Positions 28,751-38,309 are shown, numbered from the stretch's first letter. The stretch is DNA of 64,000 nucleotides from Rhizobium laguerreae (GCF_002008165.1 NZ_MRDM01000020.1:62001-126000); one strand, 5' to 3'. A program made the numbers and translations. The notes: generated by a model from the letters alone, not told the origin.

Positions 28751-29656
28751 CTACCGCTTCCGCATCACGTTGACGACGAGCACACCGAGGATTGCCATGA
28801 CGCCACCGACCGCGCCGAGCGCTGTCGGCGTTTCGCCCAGCCAGACGAACCCGATCAGCGTGGCGACCGGGGGAACACCGTAGAGGAAATTCGAGGCGCG
28901 GGCGGCCGTCAGCCGCTTCAGGGCGATTGCCCAGGTGAGATAGCCGATCGCGGTCGGGAAGATAACGAGATAGGCAACGCCCCAGTTCACCTCCGCCGGT
29001 GCGGCGGCCAGCGCCTGAATCGTCGCCGGGACGGCCGGAAACAGTGGTACGGAACCGATGAGCAGGATCCAGGCAGTGACGGCAAGCGCCGGCAACCGCC
29101 CGAGCAGCGGCTTCTGCAGCACGCTGGCGACTGCCGAGCAGAGCGCCGCGCCAAGGATGAGGACGGCATTCGGATCGAGCTTAAAGCCGCCGTCGGAAGC
29201 GACCGCAATCAGCGCCACGCCGCCGAAGGAAACTGCCGTGCCCACCCAGCCCCAGCGGCCGAAGCGCTCGCCAAGCGCGAATGTGGCGATGAGGGCAGTG
29301 AAGACAGGCATGGTGTTGATGATGAAGCTTGCCGGTCCCGCCGCAACGGTCTGCTCGCCGGTGTTCAGCAGAACCGCATAGGCGGCGATGAAAAGCACGG
29401 CGGCAACGGAGAGGCGGAAAAAATCACGTTTTTCCGGCATCGGCCGATAGATGACGAGATAGACGAGAGCGATGACGCCGGCTGCCACATAACGCGCCGT
29501 CGCCAGTTCGATCGGCGTCAGCGGTTCGAGACAGATGCGGATCACCACGAAGGAGGAAGCCCAGGAGAGGATGGTGACGATGATCGCCGCAAAGGCCACC
29601 AGATCGAACCCGCCTTGCTGTTTCGTCGAAACCGGTACACTTGCCGCCATGCTCAT
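28751..29656 (-). CDS. EamA/DMT-superfamily transporter
   Basis: A 301-residue membrane protein with ten predicted hydrophobic segments in two EamA repeats; the second repeat starts near residue 160. Members export amino acids or other metabolites. The ATG at 29656 follows GGAGG; the ATG four codons upstream has none. It is divergent from a LysR gene with a short shared gap, a standard arrangement in which the regulator controls the exporter. The substrate is unknown. Confidence 0.88.
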   Translation of the reverse strand: MSMAASVPVSTKQQGGFDLVAFAAIIVTILSWASSFVVIRICLEPLTPIELATARYVAAGVIALVYLVIYRPMPEKRDFFRLSVAAVLFIAAYAVLLNTGEQTVAAGPASFIINTMPVFTALIATFALGERFGRWGWVGTAVSFGGVALIAVASDGGFKLDPNAVLILGAALCSAVASVLQKPLLGRLPALAVTAWILLIGSVPLFPAVPATIQALAAAPAEVNWGVAYLVIFPTAIGYLTWAIALKRLTAARASNFLYGVPPVATLIGFVWLGETPTALGAVGGVMAILGVLVVNVMRKR

Positions 29657-29740
29657 TTTCGCCTCCATGTGTTGCTTCGACAGTGATTAGGCCTTCGATG
29701 CGTGCTTGAAAAGCATCGCAATCGATGATCAAATGTGCGC

Positions 29741-30670
29741 ATGGTTCACAGCTCGCCAATTCTTCCGCCGCTCGATACGCTCGAGACCTTTGCCCGCGCC
29801 GCCCGGCTGGGATCGTTTTCGGCTGCGGCCGAGGAAAGCGGCATCACGCACGGCGCGGTGTCGCGCCAGGTCTCGCGGCTGGAGCGCTGGATGGGCGTTC
29901 GCCTGTTTGCGCGCGAAGCCCGAGGCGTGCGTCTGACGCCGGAAGGCATGCGGTTTTTCGCGCGGGCGGAAGAAGCACTTACGCTGCTCGGCAATAGCGG
30001 CGAACGCTGGCTGCCTCGCCGCAATAAGGCGGTGGTACGCCTTTCGGTGACGCCCTCTGTCGCCTCTCTATGGCTGTTTCAACGCCTGCCGAAGCTCGAA
30101 GGAAACGAGTTGCATGTCGAGCTGACGCTCGAACACCGGCTGGCGGATTTCGGCGAAGGCACGGATCTTGCCATTCGCTGCGGCAAAGGACCATGGGCTG
30201 GCGTGCGCGCCCTGCCGCTCTGGCAGGAGAAATCGTTTCCGATCGCCGCCCCGGCGCTGGCGGAGCGGCTCGGGCAGCGCTCCGATGCCTTGGCGCTGCT
30301 CGATCTGCCGATCCTTCACGATTCGAATATTGAAGGCTGGCGGCGCTGGCTCTCTCGTGAGGGCGTCGACTATATACCGCGCGGCCATGATCGGCGCTTC
30401 GAGGACTACAATCTGGTGATCGATGCCTGTGCGCAAGGGCTCGGCATCGCGCTCGCGCGGCCGCCGCTGTCGGATGCCGCGCTGGCCACCGGGCGCGTCG
30501 TCGCGGTGTCGGAGCGGACGCTCGACTATCATGTGGCCTTTCACCTAATTAGACCGGACGAGGCCCTTAGAAGCCCGGCCATCGAATTCGCCAGCCGCTT
30601 CCTGCGCGAGGCCGGTCACGACGAGACGACGATCGCCGCGTTCACCGCGCCAGGCCGGGCCAAAACGTAG
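29741..30670 (+). CDS. LysR-family transcriptional regulator (GcvA-like)
   Basis: A 309-residue regulator. The winged helix-turn-helix is at residues ~10-65 (TFARAARLGSFSAAAEESG then GAVSRQVSRLE), followed by the substrate-binding domain with the features AIRCGKGPW and ACAQGLGIAL typical of the GcvA branch. The ATG at 29741 was chosen; a GTG two codons earlier is possible. It is divergent from the EamA gene and probably regulates it. Confidence 0.9.
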   Translation: MVHSSPILPPLDTLETFARAARLGSFSAAAEESGITHGAVSRQVSRLERWMGVRLFAREARGVRLTPEGMRFFARAEEALTLLGNSGERWLPRRNKAVVRLSVTPSVASLWLFQRLPKLEGNELHVELTLEHRLADFGEGTDLAIRCGKGPWAGVRALPLWQEKSFPIAAPALAERLGQRSDALALLDLPILHDSNIEGWRRWLSREGVDYIPRGHDRRFEDYNLVIDACAQGLGIALARPPLSDAALATGRVVAVSERTLDYHVAFHLIRPDEALRSPAIEFASRFLREAGHDETTIAAFTAPGRAKT

Positions 30671-30862
30671 GCGGATCGGACGGCCAGCGCTAGATCGAGC
30701 CAGTTTGTCATAGAGCAGACAAACGACGGCATTGCCGCTGCGCGGGCCAGAGGAAAGAAACCGCGGCGCCAGCCACTCGATGGCAACAAAGTCGAGGCCG
30801 CTCAACTATTTATCGCGAATGCACCAGCTAGGTGTCAGACGCTCCGAGCAACAGGATTTCTT

Positions 30863-31632
30863 ATGATACGCAGCTCTTCGCGAAGCAATATCCTGAAACA
30901 CACGGTACGATCCGATGCAGAAAAAGCGCGCATCTGTGCCGCTAACAATGCAGACTTGTATCAGGCGATGTTCCGTGCCCATGGACTGCCTCATCAGCGA
31001 ACCAGTGCATTTTGGTCAAGCGATGCGATCGCACCCCCTACTATTCCAACATGACGACACTTGACCCGGATGCAACGGAGGAACAGCTGATTGAAATCGG
31101 TCGGCTGACAGATCGGCTAGGACGGCGACCTGGTTTCAAAGACGGGTTTTCCAGGCTCGATCTCGTCAACAAAGGGTTCCAGTTGTTGTTTTCCGCATCA
31201 TGGATTTAGGCTGAACCTCACAGAATTTCAGCGCGTGAGCCTCAAAATTGGGCACGCATTCGCGATGCCGCGGCGCTGGATCTCTGGGAAAATTCCTGGA
31301 AAGAGTCTGGTAGCCAGACCGATGCCAACGTCTTCACACCGGCCCTGCTTTCCGATCGCAACATGCATATCTATGGCCGATGGGCCGGCAACGGTATTGA
31401 TGCGGGCTGCATCGTAAATCGATCACCGGAGGCTGTAGGAATCTCCAATATCTTTAACTTGGCTGGTACGCCGCAGGCCTTCCGAGATGCCATTTCGTTG
31501 GCCACTATAGCCTTTTCACCCGATGTGCCGCTAGTCGGGTATGACAGTGGCGCAGCGCTAGACGAGATGACAAAGCTGGGCTTCAGGTCAGTCGGCAAAC
31601 TGAGAATTTGGCTATCTGACGACGGTTCCTAA
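30863..31632 (+). pseudogene. Decayed GNAT-like acetyltransferase gene
   Basis: Three consecutive segments read as one protein of about 255 residues. The first (frame of 30863) contains NADLYQAMFRAHGLP. It breaks at a run of five Cs (31034-31038), where one extra base would restore frame into YYSNMTTLDPD. That segment then meets an in-frame TAG at 31207-31209, after which the frame stays open through DLWENSWKESG and SNIFNLAG to GFRSVGKLRIWL. The C-terminal pattern (YDSGAALDEMTKLGF) looks like the end of a GNAT domain. One frameshift plus one nonsense codon argue for a recent pseudogene, if the reads are correct. The family assignment is by resemblance only. Confidence 0.7.
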
Positions 31633-31889
31633 GTGTCTTTCTTTATTTGTTCTCCAATAACGTAGTTTGATGGGAAACCAACGCTACGCCCTCTGTAGTG
31701 CTACGGCGGCGTGCCGTAGCTATCCCAGATCTTCAGACAATGCCCCACCAGGACCTCGCCCTCGTCGGGCGTTGCCGTTCGAATATCATTATGTCGTGAT
31801 CCTGCTTGGGCATGCGAGGGTGCGAAATCGCGCCTCAGACGAGATGGCCTCCCCTGCCGCGACGCGGCAGGGGACGTCAAAAGGCCATA

Positions 31890-32411
31890 TCAATTCGCTG
31901 GTGTGAGCGTCATCGAGGCGCTGCCGGCCGCAACGTTGAGGCCGAGCTGACCGGTCAGGCTGACCGTCTGCAGATGGATCGAACCGGAGGTGCCACCAAC
32001 CAGGAGATTGGCGCCGACACCGGCGCCGAGCGTGGCTTCGGCGGTGGCACCGACATAGAGGCCGGCGAGCGATCCGCGGTGATAGCCGGCCGTCGGCGCG
32101 AACACGGCCCAGATCAGGCGGCTGCGCGTGGTGAAGCCAAGGTCGATGCCGAGCTTTCTCATTTCACCGGTATAACGATCCGAAAGTTCGTTGCCGACGG
32201 TCGACTGGAAGATGCAGTCGGCCTCTTTGGAGGAACCGAGCACGTAACCCGTGCCGCCGCCGATATCGCAGGTGAGGTAACCGATCTTCACGCCATTGCG
32301 CAGGTCCGGCTCTTCATATGTCCTGGTGCCTAGATCGGCGGCATTGACCGCCCCAGCGCCGACAAACGTCAACGATACCGCGGCAAACGCCGTCGCAAGA
32401 ATTTTGTTCAT
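31890..32411 (-). CDS. DUF992 family secreted protein
   Basis: A 173-residue protein with a Sec signal peptide (MNKILATAFAAVSLTFVGAG, cleavage near NAA-DL). The mature part contains VKIGYLTCDIGGGTGYVLGSSK and CIFQS, characteristic of DUF992, which is common in the envelope of rhizobia and relatives. The two cysteines could form a disulfide. The start at 32411 follows GGAGAG. Function unknown. Confidence 0.85.
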   Translation of the reverse strand: MNKILATAFAAVSLTFVGAGAVNAADLGTRTYEEPDLRNGVKIGYLTCDIGGGTGYVLGSSKEADCIFQSTVGNELSDRYTGEMRKLGIDLGFTTRSRLIWAVFAPTAGYHRGSLAGLYVGATAEATLGAGVGANLLVGGTSGSIHLQTVSLTGQLGLNVAAGSASMTLTPAN

Positions 32412-32998
32412 AAGTCTCTCCTTCTCAAATCGTGACGGGAGCATACCCGGCTACTCGCCACCAGATTCGGCAACAGATAACGGACGGAACCGCAAAACGA
32501 TCCCGAACCGGCATCATTTACGCATCGCATGTCAAAGCGCCTGGGGGCGCAAGCGACAAACACGCTTACGGTTCAGCTCCCATTGGGACATTTCGAAGGC
32601 ACCTTTTCGCGTCATCCGTTTATTTCACGATCTTGTCAGGGATGGTTGCCGGAAAGGCACGATCCTGATCGCCGTCAACTCACGACGAGCGGTATCATGC
32701 CACATCGCAGGCGTCCTATTGGACAGTCGATGGATGATCGCGCAGGTTGCCATGTCGTATAGATAGCTGTACTGTTTGAAGATACTCTCCATCCAGCACT
32801 GAAACTGGAGAGGAAACGGCATGATTGCTTGGCATTGCCGCAGATTTTCTGCTTGTTTTCCGGAATTCTGCTTCTGTTCGAACAGCAACTAAGTCTGAAT
32901 TTGAGAAATATAATCAGGCGATATTTTCGCGGGGGCCGGACAATCGTACGCCCGCCGATCTCTATTGGAGATAACGGGCAATTTATCGGGAGGGAAAG
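32412..32998. other. 587-bp gap with no recognisable gene
   Basis: Several short open frames exist on both strands but none has a ribosome site, family motif or rhizobial codon pattern. Base composition is lower in GC than the neighbours, especially 32850-32940. It holds the promoters of the divergent DUF992 gene and the lipoprotein gene, plus possibly remnants of a lost gene. Confidence 0.4.
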
Positions 32999-33247
32999 AT
33001 GCGCATACGCAGGACAAACATCATACTGGCGGGATGCCTTGCCGTCTCCGCCTGCCAGTCCGGCCCGACGTCGCAAGCCGTCTCGGATCGTAATTCCGAA
33101 TTCGGCTGCATCGCCGGAACCGTCGGCGGCGCGATTGTCGGCGGATTGATCGGCAGCACGATCGGCGCCGGAACCGGGCAGGTGCTTGCTGTCGGTGCCG
33201 GCATCGGCGGCGGCGGTTACGTCGGCAACCGTCTGGCTTGCCGCTAA
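32999..33247 (+). CDS. Small glycine-zipper lipoprotein
   Basis: An 82-residue protein. A signal peptide ends with the lipobox VSAC (Cys19), so it should be lipidated. The rest contains a glycine-zipper segment with repeated GxxxG spacing (GTVGGAIVGGLIGSTIGAG), as in outer-membrane-associated entericidin- or SlyB-like proteins. It is followed 20 bp later by the EF-hand gene, suggesting co-expression. GGGAGGG precedes the start. Confidence 0.82.
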   Translation: MRIRRTNIILAGCLAVSACQSGPTSQAVSDRNSEFGCIAGTVGGAIVGGLIGSTIGAGTGQVLAVGAGIGGGGYVGNRLACR

Positions 33248-33267
33248 TTGGGGAGGGATATCAAGCG

Positions 33268-33627
33268 ATGAAGACCTTGGTTTTGGTGACCACATTCATA
33301 CTGTGCCAATGCGTTGGGGCAGCGGCTCAACAACAGCAACAGCCCGGATCGATGTATCAGGGCCAGATGGATCGGCTTGACGCAAATACCAGCAAGACCG
33401 TCGAGCGATCGGAATACGAGACCTTCATGGGCACGGCTTTCGGAAGTCTCGACAAGAACAAGGACGGCAGCCTGCAGTCCGACGAGACGGTGCAGATCCT
33501 GACAGTCGAGCAATTCACTTTGACCGACGCGAACAACAACGGCCGCATTAGCCGAAGCGAATTCATGCAGCGGGTGATGGCGGATTTCGCGACAGCCGAC
33601 CACGACCGGGACGGAAACCTTCAGTGA
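33268..33627 (+). CDS. Secreted EF-hand protein
   Basis: A 119-residue protein with an N-terminal signal peptide (MKTLVLVTTFILCQCVGAAA). Three complete 12-residue calcium-binding loops are seen, at 38-49 (DANTSKTVERSE), 62-73 (DKNKDGSLQSDE) and 87-98 (DANNNGRISRSE). A fourth begins at D111 (DHDRDGNLQ) but the protein ends after nine loop positions. It is probably periplasmic and calcium-binding. The start at 33268 has GGGAGGG upstream. It ends with an intrinsic terminator just downstream. Confidence 0.85.
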   Translation: MKTLVLVTTFILCQCVGAAAQQQQQPGSMYQGQMDRLDANTSKTVERSEYETFMGTAFGSLDKNKDGSLQSDETVQILTVEQFTLTDANNNGRISRSEFMQRVMADFATADHDRDGNLQ

Positions 33628-33660
33628 CGGAGACGTCAAACCAAATGTGGTAATAAAGGA

Positions 33661-33689
33661 AAACCCGGCGGATGTTTCGCCGGGTTTTT
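33661..33689 (+). terminator. Intrinsic terminator after the EF-hand gene
   Basis: A perfect 10-bp stem (33661-33670 with 33678-33687) with a 7-nt loop is followed by a T-run. It ends the lipoprotein/EF-hand transcript; because the left arm begins with As, it may also serve the opposite strand. Confidence 0.85.
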
Positions 33690-33708
33690 ATACTTTAATA
33701 TGGTCGCG

Positions 33709-33873
33709 TTATACTTTTCGCATCAGTCGCATGACGAGCGATACGACGAACAGCACCAGGAAAATGAAGAACAGAACCTGGGCAATGGAAGCTGACGCCC
33801 CTGCGATGCCGCCAAATCCGAGGACGCCGGCAATCAAGGCCACGACGAGAAATACCAGAGCGTAGTAAAGCAT
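33709..33873 (-). CDS. DUF1328 small membrane protein
   Basis: A 54-residue protein that is almost wholly two membrane helices (MLYYALVFLVVALIAGVLGF, then the segment around VLFFIFLVLFVVSL), ending in RLMRKV. This is the DUF1328/YtjA family, often induced by stress in alphaproteobacteria. The start at 33873 follows AAGGAGA. A longer in-frame reading to 33972 has no ribosome site. Confidence 0.88.
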   Translation of the reverse strand: MLYYALVFLVVALIAGVLGFGGIAGASASIAQVLFFIFLVLFVVSLVMRLMRKV

Positions 33874-33972
33874 CGCAATCTCCTTGTACGTTGCTGCGGA
33901 GATAACGGGGGCCGCCCCATTTGGTTCCCGTCCGTCTGATGGCCGGGACATGCAACGTCGCATCAGCTTCAT

Positions 33973-34563
33973 TCAGCCGACGTGAAAGACGCCGCTGTAC
34001 ATCCGATCGCCTTCATTCGGCTCGGGAGGTTCGGCCGCGTCGAGATAGGCCTTGAGCGGCCCGGTCAGGACGAACCAGATGCTGGCTCCCAGCATGAAAT
34101 AGGCTCCCACCGGATCGTCGATGCGGGCGATGAACGGAAGGCAGGCCGATGCGAAGAGGACGATGATCCGCACCGACCACTCCGCCTCACGTTTGGCGAT
34201 GGCGCGCGCTCTCAGCGACTTGTATTCCCGGGCGCCGTAACCGCCTTGCCCTGCCTTCACAGCCGAAAGCAGCTTTCGCGCGGACGGCAGCGCCAGCATG
34301 ACCAGCGCGGCAACACTGAGCGTGAAAGTCTCGCCGGCCATGACCTGCCCGCTCGCGATCAGGAGAAAGGAGAGCACAACGAGATTCCACGTCGGCTCCA
34401 GCAGCTCCGGCGGTTGCCGCGTGCGGAGATGCCAACTCCGCAGCAAACCCGCCGCGCCGTGCAGTAGCGGCTGATCGATATAACGATTGATCCAGTCCAT
34501 GCCGATGCGCCCGTCCCCGATTGCATGAAGAGGCCTCCGAACACCACGGAATTTGGTCATCAT
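33973..34563 (-). CDS. Hypothetical membrane protein
   Basis: About 196 residues with three to four hydrophobic segments (e.g. LVVLSFLLIASGQVMAG, LSVAALVMLALP, VRIIVLFASACLPFIA and AYFMLGASIWFVL) and a positively charged loop in the middle. No family was recognised. The start is uncertain: ATG codons at 34563 and 34560 are adjacent, and none has a clear ribosome site. It is co-oriented with the DUF1328 gene about 100 bp downstream. Confidence 0.6.
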   Translation of the reverse strand: MMTKFRGVRRPLHAIGDGRIGMDWINRYIDQPLLHGAAGLLRSWHLRTRQPPELLEPTWNLVVLSFLLIASGQVMAGETFTLSVAALVMLALPSARKLLSAVKAGQGGYGAREYKSLRARAIAKREAEWSVRIIVLFASACLPFIARIDDPVGAYFMLGASIWFVLTGPLKAYLDAAEPPEPNEGDRMYSGVFHVG

Positions 34564-34819
34564 CGTGGCGACAACCGTCGAATCCGTCCGCAACCGATCG
34601 AACCGCGTGTCGCAACCCCTAAAATTTGGAGCCGATTTCAGACGCGCGGCAGCCGTCTAGCGCAATTCCTGCGCGACTTCCCAAACATGGCCGATGGATC
34701 CGCAAAGGCCGCGGTGCGTTTTCTCCTCCGTTGCCCCGAGCGGCCAATCGATGTCGCTAGCCGGCTCTTCACTGGTCGTTTCGACACTGACGGTTTCGAC
34801 ATGCCGGGCAAAATAATCG

Positions 34820-36442
34820 TCAGCTTCGCAGGCCGGGCGCCTCCTGACCGGTGCGCGCCACATATTCGGTATAGCCGCCGCCATATTGATGGATGCCGTC
34901 GGGCGTCAGCTCCAGCACCCGGTTGGAGAGTGCAGCCAGGAAATGCCGGTCGTGCGACACGAACAGCATCGTACCCTCATATTGCGACAGCGCCTTGATC
35001 AGCATTTCCTTGGTGTCGAGGTCGAGGTGGTTCGTCGGCTCGTCGAGCACGAGCAGGTTCGGCGGGTCGAACAGCATCATTGCCATGACCAGCCGCGCCT
35101 TCTCACCGCCTGACAGCACCCGACACCGCTTTTCGATATCGTCGCCGGAGAAGCCGAAACATCCGGCTAGCGCACGCAAAGGCCCCTGCCCTGCCTGGGG
35201 AAACCGGTGTTCCAACGATTGGAAGACGGTGTGCTCGCCGTCGAGAATATCCATGGCGTGCTGGGCGAAATAGCCCATCTTGACGCTGGCGCCGAGAGCG
35301 ACGCTGCCTTCGTCAGGCTCGGCCGTGCCCGTCACCAATTTCAACAGCGTCGATTTCCCGGCGCCGTTGATACCCATGATGCACCAGCGTTCCCGGCGCC
35401 GCACCATGAAATCCAGCCCTTCATAAATGCTTCGACTGCCGTATTTCTTGTGAACGTTCTTCAGGCTGACTACGTCCTCGCCGGAACGCGGCGCCGGCTG
35501 GAAGTCGAAGGAGACCGCCTGACGGCGCTTGGGCGGCTCCACCCGGTCGATCTTCTCCAGCTTCTTGACGCGGCTCTGCACCTGCGAGGCATGCGAGGCA
35601 CGCGCCTTGAACCGTTCGATGAACTTGATTTCCTTGGCGAGCATCGCCTGCTGGCGTTCGAACTGGGCCTGCTGCTGTTTCTCGTTCTGCGCCCGCTGCT
35701 GCTCGTAGAATTCATAGTCGCCGGAATAGGCCGTCAGCGTGCCGCCGTCGATCTCGATGATCTTGGTGACGATGCGGTTCATGAACTCGCGATCGTGCGA
35801 AGTCATCAGCAGCGCGCCCTCATACCCCTTCAGGAACTCTTCCAGCCAGATCAGGCTTTCCAGATCCAGGTGGTTGCTTGGCTCGTCGAGCAGCATGACA
35901 TCCGGGCGCATGAGCAGGATGCGGGCAAGCGCTACGCGCATCTTCCAGCCGCCCGACAGCGCGCCGACATCGCCGTCCATCATCTCCTGGCTGAAGCTCA
36001 GGCCCGCGAGCACTTCGCGGGCGCGTCCCTCGAGCGCGTAACCGTCCAGCTCCTCGTAGCGCGCCTGCACCTCGCCATAGCGCTCTATGATCTTGTCCAT
36101 GTCGTCGGCCTGCTCGGGATCGGCCATGGCGGCTTCGAGCTCGCGCAACTCCGCAGCAACGATGCTGACCGGCCCAGCGCCGTTCATCACCTCGGCGACG
36201 GCGCTGTGGCCGGCCATCTCGCCGACGTCCTGGTTGAAATAGCCGATGGTGACGCCCTTCTCGCAGGAGACCTGCCCCTCGTCGGGCTGCTCCTCGCCGT
36301 TGATCATCCGGAAAACGGTCGTCTTGCCGGCGCCGTTCGGGCCGACGAGACCGATCTTCTCGCCTCTGTTGAGCGCTGCGGAAGCCTCGATGAAGAGGAT
36401 GCGGTGGCTGAGCTGCTTGCTGATATTTTCGATACGGATCAT
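34820..36442 (-). CDS. ABC-F family ATPase (ribosome-associated type)
   Basis: A 540-residue protein with two ABC domains and no membrane segment, as in the ABC-F (EttA/YbiT/Uup) group acting on ribosomes. The first domain has GPNGAGKTT, LSGGWKMR and VMLLDEPSNHLD. A linker rich in Gln, Glu and Lys (about 240-310) follows, then the second domain with GINGAGKST, LSGGEKAR and LLVLDEPTNHLD. Both Walker B motifs are followed by the NHLD typical of the family. The product probably clears stalled ribosomes or gives antibiotic tolerance. Confidence 0.93.
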   Translation of the reverse strand: MIRIENISKQLSHRILFIEASAALNRGEKIGLVGPNGAGKTTVFRMINGEEQPDEGQVSCEKGVTIGYFNQDVGEMAGHSAVAEVMNGAGPVSIVAAELRELEAAMADPEQADDMDKIIERYGEVQARYEELDGYALEGRAREVLAGLSFSQEMMDGDVGALSGGWKMRVALARILLMRPDVMLLDEPSNHLDLESLIWLEEFLKGYEGALLMTSHDREFMNRIVTKIIEIDGGTLTAYSGDYEFYEQQRAQNEKQQQAQFERQQAMLAKEIKFIERFKARASHASQVQSRVKKLEKIDRVEPPKRRQAVSFDFQPAPRSGEDVVSLKNVHKKYGSRSIYEGLDFMVRRRERWCIMGINGAGKSTLLKLVTGTAEPDEGSVALGASVKMGYFAQHAMDILDGEHTVFQSLEHRFPQAGQGPLRALAGCFGFSGDDIEKRCRVLSGGEKARLVMAMMLFDPPNLLVLDEPTNHLDLDTKEMLIKALSQYEGTMLFVSHDRHFLAALSNRVLELTPDGIHQYGGGYTEYVARTGQEAPGLRS

Positions 36443-36646
36443 GATTTACGCGGCGCCTGGAAAAAGAGATTTTGGCGCGCTTATGCCATGCGGAGAAACC
36501 GCAGGATAGCCCCGTTTCCCACCCCGTCGATCAAGAATATGATGCCGAAAAGCCTGAGTGGTTTTCGAACCACATCATGCTCACCTTCTTTAATTTGCAA
36601 CAGGATTGGATAATATCGCGGCTCACGCCAACGGAGACCTGTGCCA

Positions 36647-36976
36647 ATGAGCGTTCGTCCGCCGCAATCCTTCAGACAATCCGAGCAGGATAGAAACGGC
36701 TTCAACGTCCTCGAATACGAGTTGATGTCGGAACGCGCGGAACCGCTCGGACGTCACGGGCTAAAGGTGGAGGCAGCCCTTGCCGCCCTGAGGACCTGGA
36801 CTGCCGACCACCAGAGCGGCGAAGACCACGAGAGGCTTCTCAACGAAGCCTCCGACGCCGTCTGGGCGTTCTTCATCCAGCGTGAGATTTGCGGCTTGCG
36901 GAACAACCGCGACGCCATCCAGCGCTACGGCATCCCGAACGAAGTGATCGCGAGATTGGGCGCGATCAGGAAATAA
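36647..36976 (+). CDS. Small conserved rhizobial protein (DUF6665-like)
   Basis: A 109-residue soluble protein beginning MSVRPPQSFRQ. The region GFNVLEYELMSERAEPLGRHG and the end YGIPNEVIARLGAIRK are what I associate with DUF6665, seen mainly in Rhizobiaceae; this naming is from memory. It appears mostly helical, with no membrane segment. The ATG at 36647 was preferred to a GTG two codons earlier. Function unknown. Confidence 0.7.
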   Translation: MSVRPPQSFRQSEQDRNGFNVLEYELMSERAEPLGRHGLKVEAALAALRTWTADHQSGEDHERLLNEASDAVWAFFIQREICGLRNNRDAIQRYGIPNEVIARLGAIRK

Positions 36977-37080
36977 CGAGGGCGGCGGATGGTGTGGCTG
37001 CCGTCCCGCCCTCTATTGGGTGGAAATCCCCCGTGCGGAACGGTATGGCTTGGTGCCGAACCAATGCGAAAGGAAACGCG

Positions 37081-37950
37081 ATGCCAATCTCCATCCGGAT
37101 CGGGAATGAGGATCTCACCGTCGATGTCTCCTCTCTCGGCGCCGAGATGCAGGCGCTGAGCTCAAGCGACGGACGCTCGTGGTTATGGACCGGCGACGCA
37201 GCCTTCTGGACCGGGCGGTCGCCGATCCTGTTTCCGATCGTCGGCAAGGCGCCTGATGACAAGGTAGCGATCGGCGGCACGGTCTATCCGATGGCCCAGC
37301 ATGGGTTTGCCCGCCGCAGCGAATTCGTGCTTGCGGCCTCCACTGAGACGATGTGCCGGTTCGAACTGGTCGCCTCGGATGCGACGCGGTCGGTGTATCC
37401 TTTCGATTTTCAGCTGGCCGTGGTGCATGCGGTCGAGGGCCGTGTGCTGACTGTCACGGCGGAGGTCACCAATCGCGGCCGGAAGGCGATGCCCTTCGGC
37501 CTCGGATTCCATTCGGCCTTCGCCTGGCCATTGCCAGATGCTTCCGGGCGCGACCATGTCGTGACGCTCGACAATAAAGGCGAGCCGGGTCTTGTGCGGC
37601 TGGAAGGCGGTCTCATCAACCCCGCGCCCCTGCCCTCGCCGTTCGATGCCGGCCGGCTGGTGCTCGATCACGCCATGTTCGAGCAGGATGCGATGATTTT
37701 CCCTGATGGTGCGGGCGAAAGCTTGAGTTACGGCGCCGAAGGCGGGCCGGTCATGCAGTTCCATTTCGAAAACCTGCCCAACCTTGCGCTGTGGACCAAG
37801 CCGAGTGCGCCCTTCCTCTGCATCGAGCCCTGGCATGGGACGGCTGCGGAAGCTGGAGGGTCGAGCGAGCTGTCGGAGAGGCCGTCGACCACGATCCTAG
37901 CGCCGGGTGCGGTGGCGAGCTTCGCCTTCACGGTCAAAATTCCGGAATAG
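37081..37950 (+). CDS. Aldose 1-epimerase family protein (LacX-like)
   Basis: A 289-residue galactose-mutarotase-fold protein. Features are the early SLGAEMQAL, FPIVGKAPDD, the histidine in MAQHGFAR, the second histidine in LGFHSAFAWPL, and IEPWHG near the C-terminus, which together form the sugar site of the LacX/YeaD-like subgroup. AAGGA precedes the start. It stands alone between small genes, so the sugar concerned cannot be inferred. Confidence 0.87.
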   Translation: MPISIRIGNEDLTVDVSSLGAEMQALSSSDGRSWLWTGDAAFWTGRSPILFPIVGKAPDDKVAIGGTVYPMAQHGFARRSEFVLAASTETMCRFELVASDATRSVYPFDFQLAVVHAVEGRVLTVTAEVTNRGRKAMPFGLGFHSAFAWPLPDASGRDHVVTLDNKGEPGLVRLEGGLINPAPLPSPFDAGRLVLDHAMFEQDAMIFPDGAGESLSYGAEGGPVMQFHFENLPNLALWTKPSAPFLCIEPWHGTAAEAGGSSELSERPSTTILAPGAVASFAFTVKIPE

Positions 37951-37997
37951 GGACAGGCAGAAAGCGCTCGCCGGGAAGCCGGGCGAGTGCCGCTGTT

Positions 37998-38270
37998 TCA
38001 ATGAGCGCCGGCGCCACCACCGGCCTGCGGTTTTAGGGTGAGCAGCAGGGCGACGGCTCCAATGGCGAGAACCACGCCGATGTCGGCGAATGTATCGGCA
38101 AACCGAGGATCAGAGCCTGGCGTTTGACGATCTGGCCAAGCGCCACGACGGCCTTCTGGGCTGCGACGGCATGGTCGGAGACCCATGCTGGACGAAGTAG
38201 GCTGTCAATTGGTCGAGACGGGTGCGGACTTCATCGCGGCCGGGTGAGCGACACTGGGAGCGAATGCACA
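37998..38270 (-). pseudogene. C-terminal remnant of a DHA2/EmrB-type MFS exporter
   Basis: Reading three frames in order on the minus strand gives DEVRTRLDQLTAYFVQHG, then DHAVAAQKAVVALGQIVKR through QALILG, then ADTFADIGVVLAIGAVALL to the stop at 37998. This is the end of a 14-TM drug exporter, with one-base shifts near 38185 and 38099. The N-terminal ~400 residues are missing, and a RIME-like repeat lies just beyond the surviving end. Confidence 0.7.
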
Positions 38271-38309
38271 GAGCGCAAGCGAAGGGCAATATTGAGCGAC
38301 GTGCCGCGC

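Noticed and set aside
32529..32762. Short plus-strand frame beginning MSKRLGAQ in the 587-bp gap, which briefly suggested a ribbon-helix-helix antitoxin
   Set aside because: The similarity stops after about 20 residues, there is no ribosome site and no toxin gene beside it.
34657..34884. Small minus-strand frame ending WEVAQELR, downstream of the ABC-F gene
   Set aside because: The C-terminal half looks protein-like, but the frame overlaps the ABC-F 3' end and has no start codon with a ribosome site; not strong enough to call.
35207..36613. 468-codon open frame opposite the ABC-F gene
   Set aside because: Antisense to a gene with two complete ABC domains; the translation has no motif.
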